Assembly (NCBI RefSeq): GCF_030150285.1
Contig: NZ_JASLGE010000030.1
Coordinates: forward strand, 29,845 to 93,844
Reading direction: 5' to 3'
From: Pseudomonas sp.
GTDB taxonomy: Bacteria; Pseudomonadota; Gammaproteobacteria; Pseudomonadales; Pseudomonadaceae
DNA: 64,000 nucleotides
Shown here: in pieces, positions 44,036 to 53,420 of the stretch
Layout: each line of letters starts with the position of its first letter
Numbering within the stretch: position 1 is the first letter of the stretch
Notes under the pieces: model-generated
The model's input: the letters and a program-made list of their open reading frames with translations, nothing else
Told to the model about the DNA's origin: nothing
Databases searched by the model: none
Translations under genes and position numbers: made by a program

Positions 44036-44668
44036 ATGCTGCCTCGCGCCGAACAGAAACAACAGACCCGCCTAGCGCTGATGGATGCTGCCCGCCATTT
44101 GATGGAATCGGGTCGCGGCTTTGGCAGCCTGAGCTTGCGAGAAGTCGCCAAAACGGCCGGCATTGTGCCCACTGGTTTCTATCGCCACTTTAGCGACATG
44201 GATCAACTGGGCCTGGCCTTGGTGAGTGAAGTGGGCCAGACCTTTCGCGAGACCATTCGCCTGGTGCGTCACAACGAACTGTTTATGGGCGGCGTGATCA
44301 ACGCGTCGGTGCGTATTTTTCTGGACGTGGTCGAAGCCAACCGCTCGCAGTTCCTGTTTCTGGCCCGCGAGCAATACGGTGGCTCACAGCCGGTTCGCCA
44401 GGCCATTGGTGCGCTGCGTGAAGACATTACCTCGGACCTGGCAGCAGACCTGGGCTCCAAACCCAAGTTGCAGCATTTGAACCACGCCGCACTCACGGTA
44501 ATCGCCGATCTGGTGGTCAAAAGTGTGTTCGCGGCATTGCCCGATGTCATCGACCCGCCCGCCAGCCCGCTGCCGGACTATCTGCAAGCACAAGCCAAGA
44601 TCAGCCAGCAACTGCGCTTCATCTTTATCGGGCTCAAGCACTGGAAAGGCTTGGGCAGCACCGAATAA
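44036..44668 (+). CDS. desT: DesT-like TetR regulator of fatty-acid desaturation
   Basis: The 210-residue protein is a TetR-family repressor of the FabR/DesT class: EQKQQTRLALMDAARHLM, recognition region GSLSLREVAKTAGIVPTGFY and RHFSDMDQLGLALV, then FLFLAREQYGGS. In P. aeruginosa desT (PA4890) lies just before ureE, as here. DesT senses acyl-CoA saturation and represses the desCB desaturase; no desaturase gene is in this window. ATG 44036 fits better than the TTG at 44015. Confidence 0.87.
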   Translation: MLPRAEQKQQTRLALMDAARHLMESGRGFGSLSLREVAKTAGIVPTGFYRHFSDMDQLGLALVSEVGQTFRETIRLVRHNELFMGGVINASVRIFLDVVEANRSQFLFLAREQYGGSQPVRQAIGALREDITSDLAADLGSKPKLQHLNHAALTVIADLVVKSVFAALPDVIDPPASPLPDYLQAQAKISQQLRFIFIGLKHWKGLGSTE

Positions 44669-44687
44669 GTGCAATCGCCCCAAACCG

Positions 44688-44719
44688 GTGCGCCGACCTT
44701 GCCCCGGCGCGCTTTTTTT
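44688..44719 (+). terminator. Rho-independent terminator of desT
   Basis: GCGCCG (44690-44695) pairs with CGGCGC (44705-44710) across a nine-base loop, followed by GC and seven T. It separates desT from ureE. Confidence 0.75.
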
Positions 44720-44829
44720 GCCCGCGCGCGCCTTGGCCTGCCCCGTTATGACCCTGTTTTTGCGCGCTTGAACCCGATTGGCAAGCCCCTTGCTCTGTGC
44801 TTTGTATTGTTCATTGCAGGAGCCTTCCG

Positions 44830-45330
44830 ATGCTGGTCATTCACCGTCGAATCGCCGCCCACCCCGTGTGGAGCGCCGAGTTACACCTGAACTTCGAAGC
44901 CCGGAGCAAAACCCGCCTGCGCTGTTTCAGCCGTGATGGCGAAGATGTCGGCCTGTTCCTTGAGCGCGGCCAGACGCCACTACAGGACGGCGAGTACCTG
45001 CAAGCCCAGGACGGGCGCATTGTGCGCGTCTGCGCCAGCCCGGAAAAACTGCTGCATGTGACGTGCAGTAATGCCTTTGAACTGACCCGTGCCGCCTACC
45101 ACCTGGGTAACCGCCATGTCGCCTTGCAGGTCGGGGATGGCTGGCTGCGCCTGCTTGATGACTATGTGCTCAAGGCCATGCTGGAGCAGTTGGGTGCCCA
45201 CACCGAGTCCATTGAGGCACCGTTTCAGCCGGAACACGGTGCCTATGGCGGCGGTCATCATCACTCTCGGGCCGGTGAAGAAGACTTCAACTACGCCCCG
45301 CGCCTGCATCAGTTCGGCGTGCGGGTGTGA
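44830..45330 (+). CDS. ureE: Urease accessory protein UreE (nickel chaperone)
   Basis: The 166-residue protein has the UreE peptide-binding N-domain (KTRLRCFSRDGEDVGLFLERG) and the metal-binding C-domain LTRAAYHLGNRHVALQ, then DYVLKAMLEQLG and HGAYGGGHHHS, a His-rich tail that binds nickel. It delivers nickel to UreG/UreDF. ATG 44830 follows a GGAG. The stop overlaps the ureF GTG. Confidence 0.95.
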   Translation: MLVIHRRIAAHPVWSAELHLNFEARSKTRLRCFSRDGEDVGLFLERGQTPLQDGEYLQAQDGRIVRVCASPEKLLHVTCSNAFELTRAAYHLGNRHVALQVGDGWLRLLDDYVLKAMLEQLGAHTESIEAPFQPEHGAYGGGHHHSRAGEEDFNYAPRLHQFGVRV

Positions 45331-46001
45331 ACCCCGCGTGGGCGCTGCTGCGCCTGGCCAGCCCGCAATTGCCGATTGGTGGCTACAGCTACTCCCAAGG
45401 CCTGGAAATGGCCGTGGAACAAGGCCGCGTGAGTGACCCGAGCACGGCGGCGCGCTGGATCCACGACCAGTTGCGGCTGAACCTGGCCCGCTTTGAAGCA
45501 CCGTTGTTGCTGGCTCATTGCCAAGCGGCCGCCGACGAGCACTGGAGCGATTTGCAGCGTTGGTGCGACGAGCACCGCGCCAGCCGCGAAACCCGCGAAC
45601 TGCATCAGGAAAGTCGGCAAATGGGCTATTCCTTGCAGCAGTTGCTCACAGGCTTACCCGAACTGGATGCGCCTGCCCGAAGCTTTCTCGCTCAGCAAAC
45701 CGAGCCGCACTTGGCTCTCAGTTGGGCGTTGGCGGCCCGCGCCTGGGGCATCTGCCCACAGGATGCCCTGGCGGCCTGGCTGTGGAGCTGGCTGGAAAAC
45801 CAATTGGCCGTGTTGATGAAAACCCTGCCACTGGGCCAGCAAGCCGCACAGCGCATGACCAGCGAGTTGTCACCGGCGCTACAGCACGCCCAACAGCAGG
45901 CCAGCACCCTTAACGTTTCCCACATGGGCAGCGCCGCATTCGGCCTGTCGTTGGCGAGCATGGCCCACGAGCGCCAGTACAGCCGCCTGTTTCGTTCCTA
46001 G
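45327..46001 (+). CDS. ureF: Urease accessory protein UreF
   Basis: The 224-residue helical protein has LRLASPQLPIGGYSYSQGLE at its N-terminus and the conserved MGYSLQQLL. With UreD and UreG it forms the pre-activation complex on apo-urease. It starts at GTG 45327, overlapping the ureE stop as GTGA, so translation is coupled. Confidence 0.94.
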   Translation: MNPAWALLRLASPQLPIGGYSYSQGLEMAVEQGRVSDPSTAARWIHDQLRLNLARFEAPLLLAHCQAAADEHWSDLQRWCDEHRASRETRELHQESRQMGYSLQQLLTGLPELDAPARSFLAQQTEPHLALSWALAARAWGICPQDALAAWLWSWLENQLAVLMKTLPLGQQAAQRMTSELSPALQHAQQQASTLNVSHMGSAAFGLSLASMAHERQYSRLFRS

Positions 46002-46010
46002 GAGAATGCA

Positions 46011-46622
46011 ATGCATACACAACCTCTGCGCGTTGGGATCGGTGGCCCGGTGGGCTCCGGCAAAACCGCGTTAACCCTCGCCCTGTGCCTGGCCCTGCGG
46101 GATAAATACAACCTGGCGGTGGTGACCAACGACATTTACACCCGTGAAGATGCGGACTTTCTGGTGCGCAACCAGGCACTGGCCCCGGAACGCATCATCG
46201 GCGTTGAAACTGGCGGCTGCCCGCACACGGCAATCCGCGAGGATGCCTCGATCAACCTCGAAGCCGTCGACCAGTTGAACCGTCGCTTCCCAGGGCTGGA
46301 CCTGATTCTGGTGGAATCGGGTGGGGATAACTTGTCGGCCACCTTTAGCCCGGAACTGTCTGACTTGACGCTCTACGTGATCGACGTATCAGCGGGCGAC
46401 AAACTGCCGCGCAAGGGCGGCCCCGGGATCTGCAAGTCGGATTTGCTGGTGATCAACAAGATCGACCTGGCTCCGCTGGTGGGCGCATCGCTGGAACTGA
46501 TGGACAGCGACACCCGCCGTATGCGCGGCGACAAACCCTTTGTGTTCAGCAACCAGAAGACCGGGCACGGGCTGGACAGCATCGTGGCGTTTATCGAACA
46601 ACAGGGAATGTTGGTGACTTAA
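46011..46622 (+). CDS. ureG: Urease accessory protein UreG (GTPase)
   Basis: The 203-residue SIMIBI GTPase has P-loop GPVGSGKTA, TNDIYTREDA, the invariant metal-binding VETGGCPHTAIREDAS, DLILVESGGDNLSATFSP and the NKID guanine motif. GTP hydrolysis drives nickel insertion. AGGAG 7 bases before the ATG. No ureJ or other nickel permease follows. Confidence 0.96.
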   Translation: MHTQPLRVGIGGPVGSGKTALTLALCLALRDKYNLAVVTNDIYTREDADFLVRNQALAPERIIGVETGGCPHTAIREDASINLEAVDQLNRRFPGLDLILVESGGDNLSATFSPELSDLTLYVIDVSAGDKLPRKGGPGICKSDLLVINKIDLAPLVGASLELMDSDTRRMRGDKPFVFSNQKTGHGLDSIVAFIEQQGMLVT

Positions 46623-46632
46623 AAACAGCGGC

Positions 46633-46700
46633 TGGGACGAGCCTGCTCGCGATCGTTTAAACGATCGCGAACACTCGAGCGTCAAACGGCTGCGCCTACA
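46633..46700. repeat. REP palindrome, diverged copy after ureG
   Basis: GGGACGAGCCTGCTCGCGAT and CGATCGCGAACACTCGAGCG with CGCCTACA, centred on the palindrome CGATCGTTTAAACGATCG. Confidence 0.78.
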
Positions 46701-46761
46701 GCGTTCAGGGCATCACGGTGTATCATGTCGCGCATCGCCCCCGCCGTGACGACGCCTGCCC

Positions 46762-47895
46762 ATGCCTGATGTAGCCCGCTCCACCTTTGCGCCTGAGTTG
46801 ACCGCCACGTTTGCGGCCGTGCAACAGCATTTCCGTCAGGTCATTGTGCCGCTGTGGCAAGGCCCTGGCTGGAACGCCGAACTGGCGCTGCCCTATGAGG
46901 CACTCAGCGCCGAGCATCAGCCCCTGGCACCCCAGCGCTATCGCGCCATGGCCTGTGCGCGGCAGTTGTATGTGTTCGCCAGCCTGATCGGCGACCCTGA
47001 CTTCCCCCTGGCCGCCGAGCGTGCAGCGGCGCTGTTTCGCTCCCTGCAAAGCCATTTTCACGACGCGCAGCACGGCGGCTGGTTCTACAGCATCGACCCT
47101 GCGGGCCAACCGCTGGATCAACGCAAAGACCTCTACACCCACGCCTTTATTATTTTCGCCTGCGCCCATTACTGGGCCAAAGTGCGCGAGCCTCTGGTGG
47201 CCTCGACGCTCGATGCGGCACTGCAAGTGGTGGCCGAACGCTTCAGCGATGGCAACGGCTTGTACGACGCCAGCCTGAACCGGGACTGGTCGAGCCTGAA
47301 CAGCGGCCCGTTGCAAAACCCGCTGATGCACTTGGCCGAAGCCTTTCTGGCCACCGTGTCGGTGCGCGAAGACGCCCCCGTGCAAGCCGCACTGCTGGCG
47401 CTGGTCAAAGGCATGCAACAGCGCTTTATCGAGCCTGTGCATAACGTGATGCTGGAAAAGCCGCGCGGGGCTGTGGATAACTGGTTTGAACCGGGGCATC
47501 AGTTCGAGTGGTTTTTCTTGCTTGCCTCTTCACCCTTGCTGCGCGACACCCCCCTGCACGCCTCGCTGGAACGCGCCTTCGGGTTTGCCGAGCAGGTGGG
47601 GGTTAACCCGCAAACCGGCGCGGTCTGCGGCATGCTGGCCCCGGATGGCCGCCTGCGTGACGGCACTCAGCGCATCTGGGCCCAGGCTGAATACCTGCGC
47701 GCCCTGACCCTGCGCCCCGAGCCGCTGCCCCGCCTGCAACGCCAGCTACTGGCGTTGCAGCAGCAATTTTTGCAGCCGGCCGGCTGGTATGAGTGCCGCG
47801 ATAGCGAGGGCAATGTCAGCCGTGAAGACATGCCGTCGACCACGCCGTACCACTTGGCAACGTGCTACAGCGGGCTGGCCAAGTATTTCGGCTGA
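46762..47895 (+). CDS. AGE-family sugar epimerase/isomerase
   Basis: The 377-residue protein is an (alpha/alpha)6-barrel member of the N-acylglucosamine 2-epimerase family: RYRAMACARQLYVFA, DLYTHAFIIFACAHYW, NPLMHLAEAFLA, NWFEPGHQFEWFFLLA and RIWAQAEYLRAL supply the conserved His/Glu/Arg residues. Members act on mannose, cellobiose or N-acylglucosamine; the substrate here is not determined. No ribosome site is obvious before ATG 46762. It is convergent with the next gene. Confidence 0.88.
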   Translation: MPDVARSTFAPELTATFAAVQQHFRQVIVPLWQGPGWNAELALPYEALSAEHQPLAPQRYRAMACARQLYVFASLIGDPDFPLAAERAAALFRSLQSHFHDAQHGGWFYSIDPAGQPLDQRKDLYTHAFIIFACAHYWAKVREPLVASTLDAALQVVAERFSDGNGLYDASLNRDWSSLNSGPLQNPLMHLAEAFLATVSVREDAPVQAALLALVKGMQQRFIEPVHNVMLEKPRGAVDNWFEPGHQFEWFFLLASSPLLRDTPLHASLERAFGFAEQVGVNPQTGAVCGMLAPDGRLRDGTQRIWAQAEYLRALTLRPEPLPRLQRQLLALQQQFLQPAGWYECRDSEGNVSREDMPSTTPYHLATCYSGLAKYFG

Positions 47896-47912
47896 CGCCC
47901 AGTGCCAAAGCG

Positions 47913-48683
47913 CTACGCCTTGGCGTTGCGCTCAATGGCAAAACCGTTCCAGGACTGCGACACGGGCATCAGCTCAAGGCGGTTGATGTTGATATGCGCC
48001 GGTGTGTTGAGTACCCAGAACACGGTTTCGGCAATGTCCTGCGGCTGGATCGGCTCAGCGCCCTGGTAAGTGGCGTCGTAACGCGCCTGGTCGCCGCCAA
48101 AACGCACCATCGAGAATTCACTTTCGCACAGGCCCGGCTCAATATTGCTGACCCGCACCCCTGTGCCCTGCAAGTCACAGCGCAGGTTCAGGGAAAACTG
48201 CTTCACGAAGGCTTTGGTGCCGCCGTACACATGGCTGCCCGGGTAAGGGTAGCTGCCCGCGATAGAGCCCAGGTTGACGATACCGGCACCGCGCCCATAA
48301 GCGATCAAACGCGGTAACAGCAGGCGGGTGCTGAACAGCAAGCCCTTGATGTTGGTGTCGACCATGGTTTCCCAATCATCCAGGTCGCACTTGGGCGCAG
48401 GGTCGGTGCCCAGGGCCAGGCCCGCGTTGTTGATCAGGCCGCGCAGTGTGCTGAACGACTCCGGCAGGTTGGCAATCGCCGCTTCCATCGCCGCACGATC
48501 TCGCACGTCCAGCACCAGGCCATGCACTTCGGTCTGGCTGGACAACTCTTCGCACAGTGCATCCAGACGATCCTTACGTCGACCGGTCAACACCAATTTC
48601 CAGCCTGCCTGCGCAAACCGGCGTGCACAGGCCTCACCAAACCCAGAAGTTGCGCCCGTAATAAACAGGGTGGAAGTCATCAT
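47913..48683 (-). CDS. Short-chain dehydrogenase/reductase, YdfG-like
   Basis: The 256-residue protein has the SDR cofactor motif TGATSGFGEA (residues 10-19), TGRR for NADP preference, NNAG, and the catalytic YGGTK with the upstream Ser of NLGSIAG. It resembles YdfG, an NADP-dependent serine/allo-threonine dehydrogenase. Either of the first two ATGs could start it (48683 or 48680). It is convergent with the AGE gene. Confidence 0.9.
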   Translation of the reverse strand: MMTSTLFITGATSGFGEACARRFAQAGWKLVLTGRRKDRLDALCEELSSQTEVHGLVLDVRDRAAMEAAIANLPESFSTLRGLINNAGLALGTDPAPKCDLDDWETMVDTNIKGLLFSTRLLLPRLIAYGRGAGIVNLGSIAGSYPYPGSHVYGGTKAFVKQFSLNLRCDLQGTGVRVSNIEPGLCESEFSMVRFGGDQARYDATYQGAEPIQPQDIAETVFWVLNTPAHININRLELMPVSQSWNGFAIERNAKA

Positions 48684-49393
48684 GTTCTCCTTGGCTGGCG
48701 GGCGTCGACCGCCATTGAATTAGACGTTCAGCAGCATGCCTAGGTCGCGATCCGGCGGCAACCCGGCGCGTTAGCCAGCCTGCCGCTGTATAAAAAACAG
48801 TCAACCGGCGCAAGGCCACGTCACATAAGGGCTGGCGCGACATGCACGCACCTTATCCACAGCCCCGTCCACAGTCTTTGGGGGCAACTCGAAAATACCC
48901 AAAGCCTTGGTACACAAGGCCTGGGAGGAAGGTAGAGGGTTTTTTTAGCTTGACCTGAGCAGGTCGGCCATGCAGCGGCTTCAAAACAGGGCGAAGCAGA
49001 GAAAACGGATAGATAGCCACAGGCCAGTTCTTACGCCGTCCCGAGCGTTCTTTCCAGAGTTTAATCACAGACTTATCCACAGGTTAGTACCTGGCCTAAA
49101 GTCGCGGATAAAAAAACATAAACCTGTTGACAAATTGTCTGGAAGGCCAAGAAAAAGCAGCTGATCAAAAAACAACCACACCTCTGCACGCCACGTAAAC
49201 AAAGGGCTTCAGCCAACTACTCCCACGTTACCCACAGCCACCTCCACAGCAAACGGGGACAAGTCAAAATGATGACAAAACAGGGATTTACAGCGGCTTT
49301 ATGTCGCGCTTTAGTCGGGTTGCAATATTGTTTTCCACAATTTGGAAATGCGGTGTCAAGCGTGCAAATTGTCGAACAAAACAACACCCCGTT
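48684..49393. other. Long intergenic region with exact DnaA-box sequences
   Basis: No convincing gene is present in this stretch of about 700 bases. Two exact TTATCCACA sequences lie at 48853-48861 and 49073-49081 in the same orientation, with weaker relatives (TTTTCCACA at about 49331, TTACCCACAG near 49227). Whether they bind DnaA is unknown; short open frames here look random. Confidence 0.5.
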
Positions 49394-49460
49394 CGTAGGC
49401 GCGAACGTGCTCGCGATCTTTGAGTCTTTCTAAAAGATCACGAGCCCGTTCGCGCCTACG
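49394..49460. repeat. REP palindrome downstream of livF
   Basis: CGTAGGCGCGAACGTGCTCG and CACGAGCCCGTTCGCGCCTA with CG form an inverted pair 8 bases beyond the livF stop. Confidence 0.88.
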
Positions 49461-49468
49461 AGGGAGGT

Positions 49469-50185
49469 TTAATGCCCGCCCAAGTAGGCGTTGCGCACTT
49501 CTTCGTTACTCAGCAGTTCTTGCCCGGTGCCGCTCAGGCGAATTTCTCCGTTGACCATCACGTAGGCTCGGTCTGAAAGACGCAGCGCGTGGTTGGCGTT
49601 TTGCTCCACAAGAAAGAGGGTCATGCCGGTCTTCGCCAGTTCACGCAAGGTGGCGAAAATCTGTTTCACCACAATCGGTGCCAGCCCCAGGCTGGGCTCA
49701 TCCAGCAGCAACAGCTTGGGGCGGCTCATCAGGGCGCGGGCGATGGCGAGCATTTGCTGCTCGCCACCCGACATGGTCATGGCCCGCTGGTTACGCCGCT
49801 CCTTAAGCCGGGGGAAGAGTTCAAACATGCGCTGCATGTCTTCAGCGGCGTGTTTGTCACCAATGGGAATGGTGCCCATCAGCAGGTTCTCTTCAACCGA
49901 CATGTCCGGGAACACACGGCGCCCTTCCGGCGACTGGGCAATGCCGTTGGACGCGATGTAGTGCGAAGACTTTTGTGTGATATCCACACCCTGATAAAGA
50001 ATCTGCCCACCACTGGCCCGGGGCTGGCCGAAGATCGACATCAGCAACGTGGATTTGCCCGCGCCGTTGGAGCCGATCAGGCTCACGGTTTCGCCCTCTT
50101 CAATGTGCATCGAGACTTTCTTCAACGCCTGGATAGGCCCGTAGTGAACGTCCAGGTCCTTGAGTTCGAGGATCGTGCTCGTCAT
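49469..50185 (-). CDS. livF: Branched-chain amino-acid-type ABC transporter ATPase LivF
   Basis: The 238-residue ATPase has Walker A GSNGAGKST, signature MSGGEQQMLAIARAL and Walker B LLLLDEPSLGLAP. Its ATG overlaps the livG stop by four bases. Together with livG, livM, livH and the binding protein it makes a complete LIV-type importer. In pseudomonads this set lies near pncB-nadE, as here; the true substrate may be an amino acid or amide other than leucine. Confidence 0.92.
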   Translation of the reverse strand: MTSTILELKDLDVHYGPIQALKKVSMHIEEGETVSLIGSNGAGKSTLLMSIFGQPRASGGQILYQGVDITQKSSHYIASNGIAQSPEGRRVFPDMSVEENLLMGTIPIGDKHAAEDMQRMFELFPRLKERRNQRAMTMSGGEQQMLAIARALMSRPKLLLLDEPSLGLAPIVVKQIFATLRELAKTGMTLFLVEQNANHALRLSDRAYVMVNGEIRLSGTGQELLSNEEVRNAYLGGH

Positions 50186-51060
50186 ACCAACTCCTCTTCA
50201 TCGGCACCCAGGTAGGCGGCAATCACTTTGGGGTCATTGCGAATCGCTTCAGGCCCGCCCTCGGCGATCACGTTGCCGTGGTCGAGCACCACGATGTGAT
50301 CGGAAATGCTCATGACCATACCCATGTCGTGCTCAATCAACACCACCGTCAGGTCGTGTTCGTCGCGCAGCAGGCGAATCATCGCGCTTAACGCTTCGGT
50401 CTCCTGGGGGTTGAGACCTGCCGCCGGTTCGTCCAGGCAGATAATTTGCGGGCGTGTGCACATGGCCCGGGCAATCTCCAGACGCCGCTGCTGGCCGTAA
50501 GACAATTCACCGGCCAAGCGGTTGGCGCAGTCCACCAGGTCCACCACTTCCAGCCAGTAAAACGCGTGGTCCAACGCATCGCTTTCAGCCTGACGATAAC
50601 CCTGGGTGTTGAGGATGCCCGCCAGCATATTGCGGTTGACCCACATGTGCTGCGCGACCAACAGGTTTTCCAGCACCGACATTTCCTTGAACAGGCGAAT
50701 GTTCTGGAAGGTGCGCGCCAGGCCAGCACGGTTCACCAGGTGGGTGCCACCGAACATTTTGTAAAACAAGCGGCTGGCGAATGTTTTGGGCGAGATGAAA
50801 TCACTGAACCGAAACGGTTCACCCAACAGCTTGATCACGTTGGTGTGAGTGCCACGGGCGTTGATTTCGATCTTGCCGCCGGTGGCTTTGTAAAAGCCGG
50901 TCAGGCAGTTGAACACCGTGGTTTTACCGGCCCCGTTCGGGCCGATCAGGGCAAAGATCGAGTTGCGCTTGACCTTGAGGCTGACATCGCTCAAGGCCTT
51001 GATCCCGCCGAAATGCATCATGAGGTTGTCGACGCTGAGCACGACTTCATCTTTCATCAT
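50182..51060 (-). CDS. livG: Branched-chain amino-acid-type ABC transporter ATPase LivG
   Basis: The 292-residue ATPase has Walker A GPNGAGKTT, the LivG-specific insert before RAGLARTFQNIRLF, signature LSYGQQRRLEIARAM and Walker B ICLDEPAAGLNP. ATG 51060 overlaps the livM stop (ATGATG, so 51057 is also possible). A longer frame to 51126 lies within livM and is not used. Confidence 0.92.
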   Translation of the reverse strand: MMKDEVVLSVDNLMMHFGGIKALSDVSLKVKRNSIFALIGPNGAGKTTVFNCLTGFYKATGGKIEINARGTHTNVIKLLGEPFRFSDFISPKTFASRLFYKMFGGTHLVNRAGLARTFQNIRLFKEMSVLENLLVAQHMWVNRNMLAGILNTQGYRQAESDALDHAFYWLEVVDLVDCANRLAGELSYGQQRRLEIARAMCTRPQIICLDEPAAGLNPQETEALSAMIRLLRDEHDLTVVLIEHDMGMVMSISDHIVVLDHGNVIAEGGPEAIRNDPKVIAAYLGADEEELV

Positions 51061-52343
51061 GGCGCGACTCCCTTGCGCGGTGTGACCCCGACACGGCTGA
51101 TACGGATCAGGCCCCGCGGTCGCCAAATCATCATCAAGACCATCAATACGCCAAACAGCAGCACCCGGTACTCAGCAAAGCTGCGCAGCAGTTCGGGGGC
51201 CACCGTCAACACAAATGCTGCAATCACCACGCCCACCGTCGAGCCCATGCCGCCGAGCACCACAATGGCGAGGATCAGCGCCGATTCAAAAAAGGTGAAC
51301 GAGGACGGGTTGACGAACCCTTGGTAGCTGGCGAAAAACACCCCCGCCAGGCCAGCGGTCGAGGCACCCAGGGTGAACGCCGAGAGCTTGACCAGCACAT
51401 GGTTCAAGCCCATGGCACGGCAGGCGATTTCGTCCTCACGCAGGGCTTCCCAGGCGCGGCCGATCGGCATCCGGGTCAAGCGGTGCTTGATGTACAGCAC
51501 CAGCAGCACTACCAGAAACAGCACGATGTAGATAAACAGGAATTTGATGTTGGGGTTGTAGTCCAGGCCAAAGAATTGATGAAACGGCACGCCGCCGTCC
51601 TTGGCCACACGCCCGAATTCCAGGCCCAAAAAGGTCGGGGATGGCACCGGCATGCCATTGGGGCCACCGGTAAACGACAGCCAGTTATTGAGCACCAACC
51701 GGATGATTTCACCAAAACCCAGGGTCACGATGGCCAGGTAGTCACCGTGCATTCGCAACACGGGAAACCCCAGGATGCACCCCGCCATGGCCGCCGCAAT
51801 CGCCGCCAGCGGCAGCACCGTCCAGAACCCCAGCCCCAGGTATTGATAGCCCAGTGCCAGCCCGTAGGCACCAATGGCGTAGAAGGCCACGTAGCCCAGG
51901 TCCAGCAGCCCCGCCAGCCCCACCACGATGTTCAGGCCCAGGCCGAGCAAGACGTAGATCAGGCCCAGAATGACCACCGTCAGCAGGTATTTGTTGGCGA
52001 AGAATGGGAACACGATGGCAATCACGATCAGCAGCGGCACGATCCAGCGCAACCGCGATTTGTAATCGGGCGGCAGTACATGCACGCCAGAGCTCGTGGA
52101 CTCAAACCCCTGCAATATTTTCAAACCCTTGGGCGTTTGCAAAAACAGGCTCAGGGCAAAACGCCCCACCATCACAATCGCCACCAGCCAGCCCACACGC
52201 GCCGGTTGCAGGTTGAAGGTGTAGCCGTCGAGCACGACCCCCACGATAGGCCCGAACACAATCAATGAAATCAACCCGGCCAGAATCGAATCGATCACGC
52301 TCTTTTTGATATCAATCGGTTTAATGGCTGCAGACATACTCAC
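51057..52343 (-). CDS. livM: Branched-chain amino-acid-type ABC permease LivM
   Basis: The 428-residue LivM permease has an N-terminal extension with two hydrophobic segments, then GLGLNIVVGLAGLLDLGYVAFYAIGAYG, FTGGPNGMPVPSP and the cytoplasmic EDEIACRAMGLN coupling loop. It starts either at GTG 52343, which overlaps the livH stop, or at ATG 52337. Confidence 0.92.
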   Translation of the reverse strand: MSMSAAIKPIDIKKSVIDSILAGLISLIVFGPIVGVVLDGYTFNLQPARVGWLVAIVMVGRFALSLFLQTPKGLKILQGFESTSSGVHVLPPDYKSRLRWIVPLLIVIAIVFPFFANKYLLTVVILGLIYVLLGLGLNIVVGLAGLLDLGYVAFYAIGAYGLALGYQYLGLGFWTVLPLAAIAAAMAGCILGFPVLRMHGDYLAIVTLGFGEIIRLVLNNWLSFTGGPNGMPVPSPTFLGLEFGRVAKDGGVPFHQFFGLDYNPNIKFLFIYIVLFLVVLLVLYIKHRLTRMPIGRAWEALREDEIACRAMGLNHVLVKLSAFTLGASTAGLAGVFFASYQGFVNPSSFTFFESALILAIVVLGGMGSTVGVVIAAFVLTVAPELLRSFAEYRVLLFGVLMVLMMIWRPRGLIRISRVGVTPRKGVAP

Positions 52344-53254
52344 ACCTTCGCCACAAGAGGACGACCCAGCAGGCCTTGAGGACGGAAAATCAGGATCAGC
52401 ACCAACAGTGAGAAACTGAACACGTCCTTGTAGTCCGAGTTAATCAACCCGGCAAAAAGCGACTCGGAAATACCCAGGATAATGCCGCCCAACATGGCCC
52501 CCGGCAGCGAGCCAATCCCGCCAAGAACGGCAGCGGTAAACGCCTTGATCCCGATAATAAAGCCGGCATAGAAGTCGAACGTGCCGTAGTTCATGGTGAT
52601 GAGTACACCGGCCAGTGCGGCCATCGCGGCACCGATCACAAACACGTAGGAAATGACTCGATCAGTGTTAATGCCCAGAATCGAGGCCATCTTGCGGTCT
52701 TGCTGAGTGGCCCGGCACATGCGGCCCAGCTTGGTGTACTTGATGATGTAAGTGAGCAGACCCATGCCGACAAAGGCGGCGACCAGGATGAACACTTTGG
52801 TGTAGGTGAGTTGCACAAAGCCTGTGCCGATGTCGACACGCCAAGCGCCGCTCAGCAGGGTCGGCACGCCTTGCTGGCGCGAGCCCTGAGCAATTTGCAC
52901 GTAGTTTTGCAGGATAAGGGAGATGCCAATGGCGCTGATCAGCGGTGCCAGCCGAGTGGAATTTCGCAGGGGTTTGTAAGCCACACGCTCAATAACCCAG
53001 CCATACACGCCGGTGACCACCACCGTGAAAATCAGCGTGCCCAACATGAGCAGCGGGAAGGATTCAATACCGAAGTACGCCAGCAGAGCCAGACTGATCG
53101 CCGCGAGGTAAGCAGAGATCATGTACACCTCGCCGTGGGCGAAGTTAATCATGCCGATGATGCCGTAGACCATTGTGTAGCCGATGGCAATCAGGCCATA
53201 AACAGACCCGAGGGTCAGGCCGTTCAGCAGTTGCTGCAGGAATATACCGTCCAT
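52340..53254 (-). CDS. livH: Branched-chain amino-acid-type ABC permease LivH
   Basis: The 304-residue permease starts MDGIFLQQLLNGLTLGSVYG and has INFAHGEVYMISAY and the coupling loop RATQQDRKMASILGIN. It lies after the binding-protein gene with a hairpin between, and overlaps livM by four bases. Confidence 0.93.
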   Translation of the reverse strand: MDGIFLQQLLNGLTLGSVYGLIAIGYTMVYGIIGMINFAHGEVYMISAYLAAISLALLAYFGIESFPLLMLGTLIFTVVVTGVYGWVIERVAYKPLRNSTRLAPLISAIGISLILQNYVQIAQGSRQQGVPTLLSGAWRVDIGTGFVQLTYTKVFILVAAFVGMGLLTYIIKYTKLGRMCRATQQDRKMASILGINTDRVISYVFVIGAAMAALAGVLITMNYGTFDFYAGFIIGIKAFTAAVLGGIGSLPGAMLGGIILGISESLFAGLINSDYKDVFSFSLLVLILIFRPQGLLGRPLVAKV

Positions 53255-53298
53255 AACGCAATCTCACGCACTTGAACCCGGGCGCAAACGCGTAACCG

Positions 53299-53322
53299 CC
53301 GGGCCGTCAACGGACGGCCCGG
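53299..53322 (-). terminator. Perfect hairpin between binding-protein gene and livH
   Basis: CCGGGCCGTC-AACG-GACGGCCCGG is a perfect 10-bp stem with a four-base loop and no T-run. Placed between a highly expressed binding-protein gene and the permease genes, it likely stabilises the upstream mRNA or gives partial termination. Confidence 0.65.
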
Positions 53323-53420
53323 AGCACACGACTTGCGCGGTTCATGGAAAAGAAGACAGGTGATAGCAACCCCACCCACCCGAACGGTCGCCGAAGCGCC
53401 GTTCAGGCCAGTGGTTCATG

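Noticed and set aside
48853..49080. 75-codon leftward open frame in the 48.7-49.4 kb gap
   Set aside because: No ribosome site, no recognisable family, and it spans the DnaA-like boxes.
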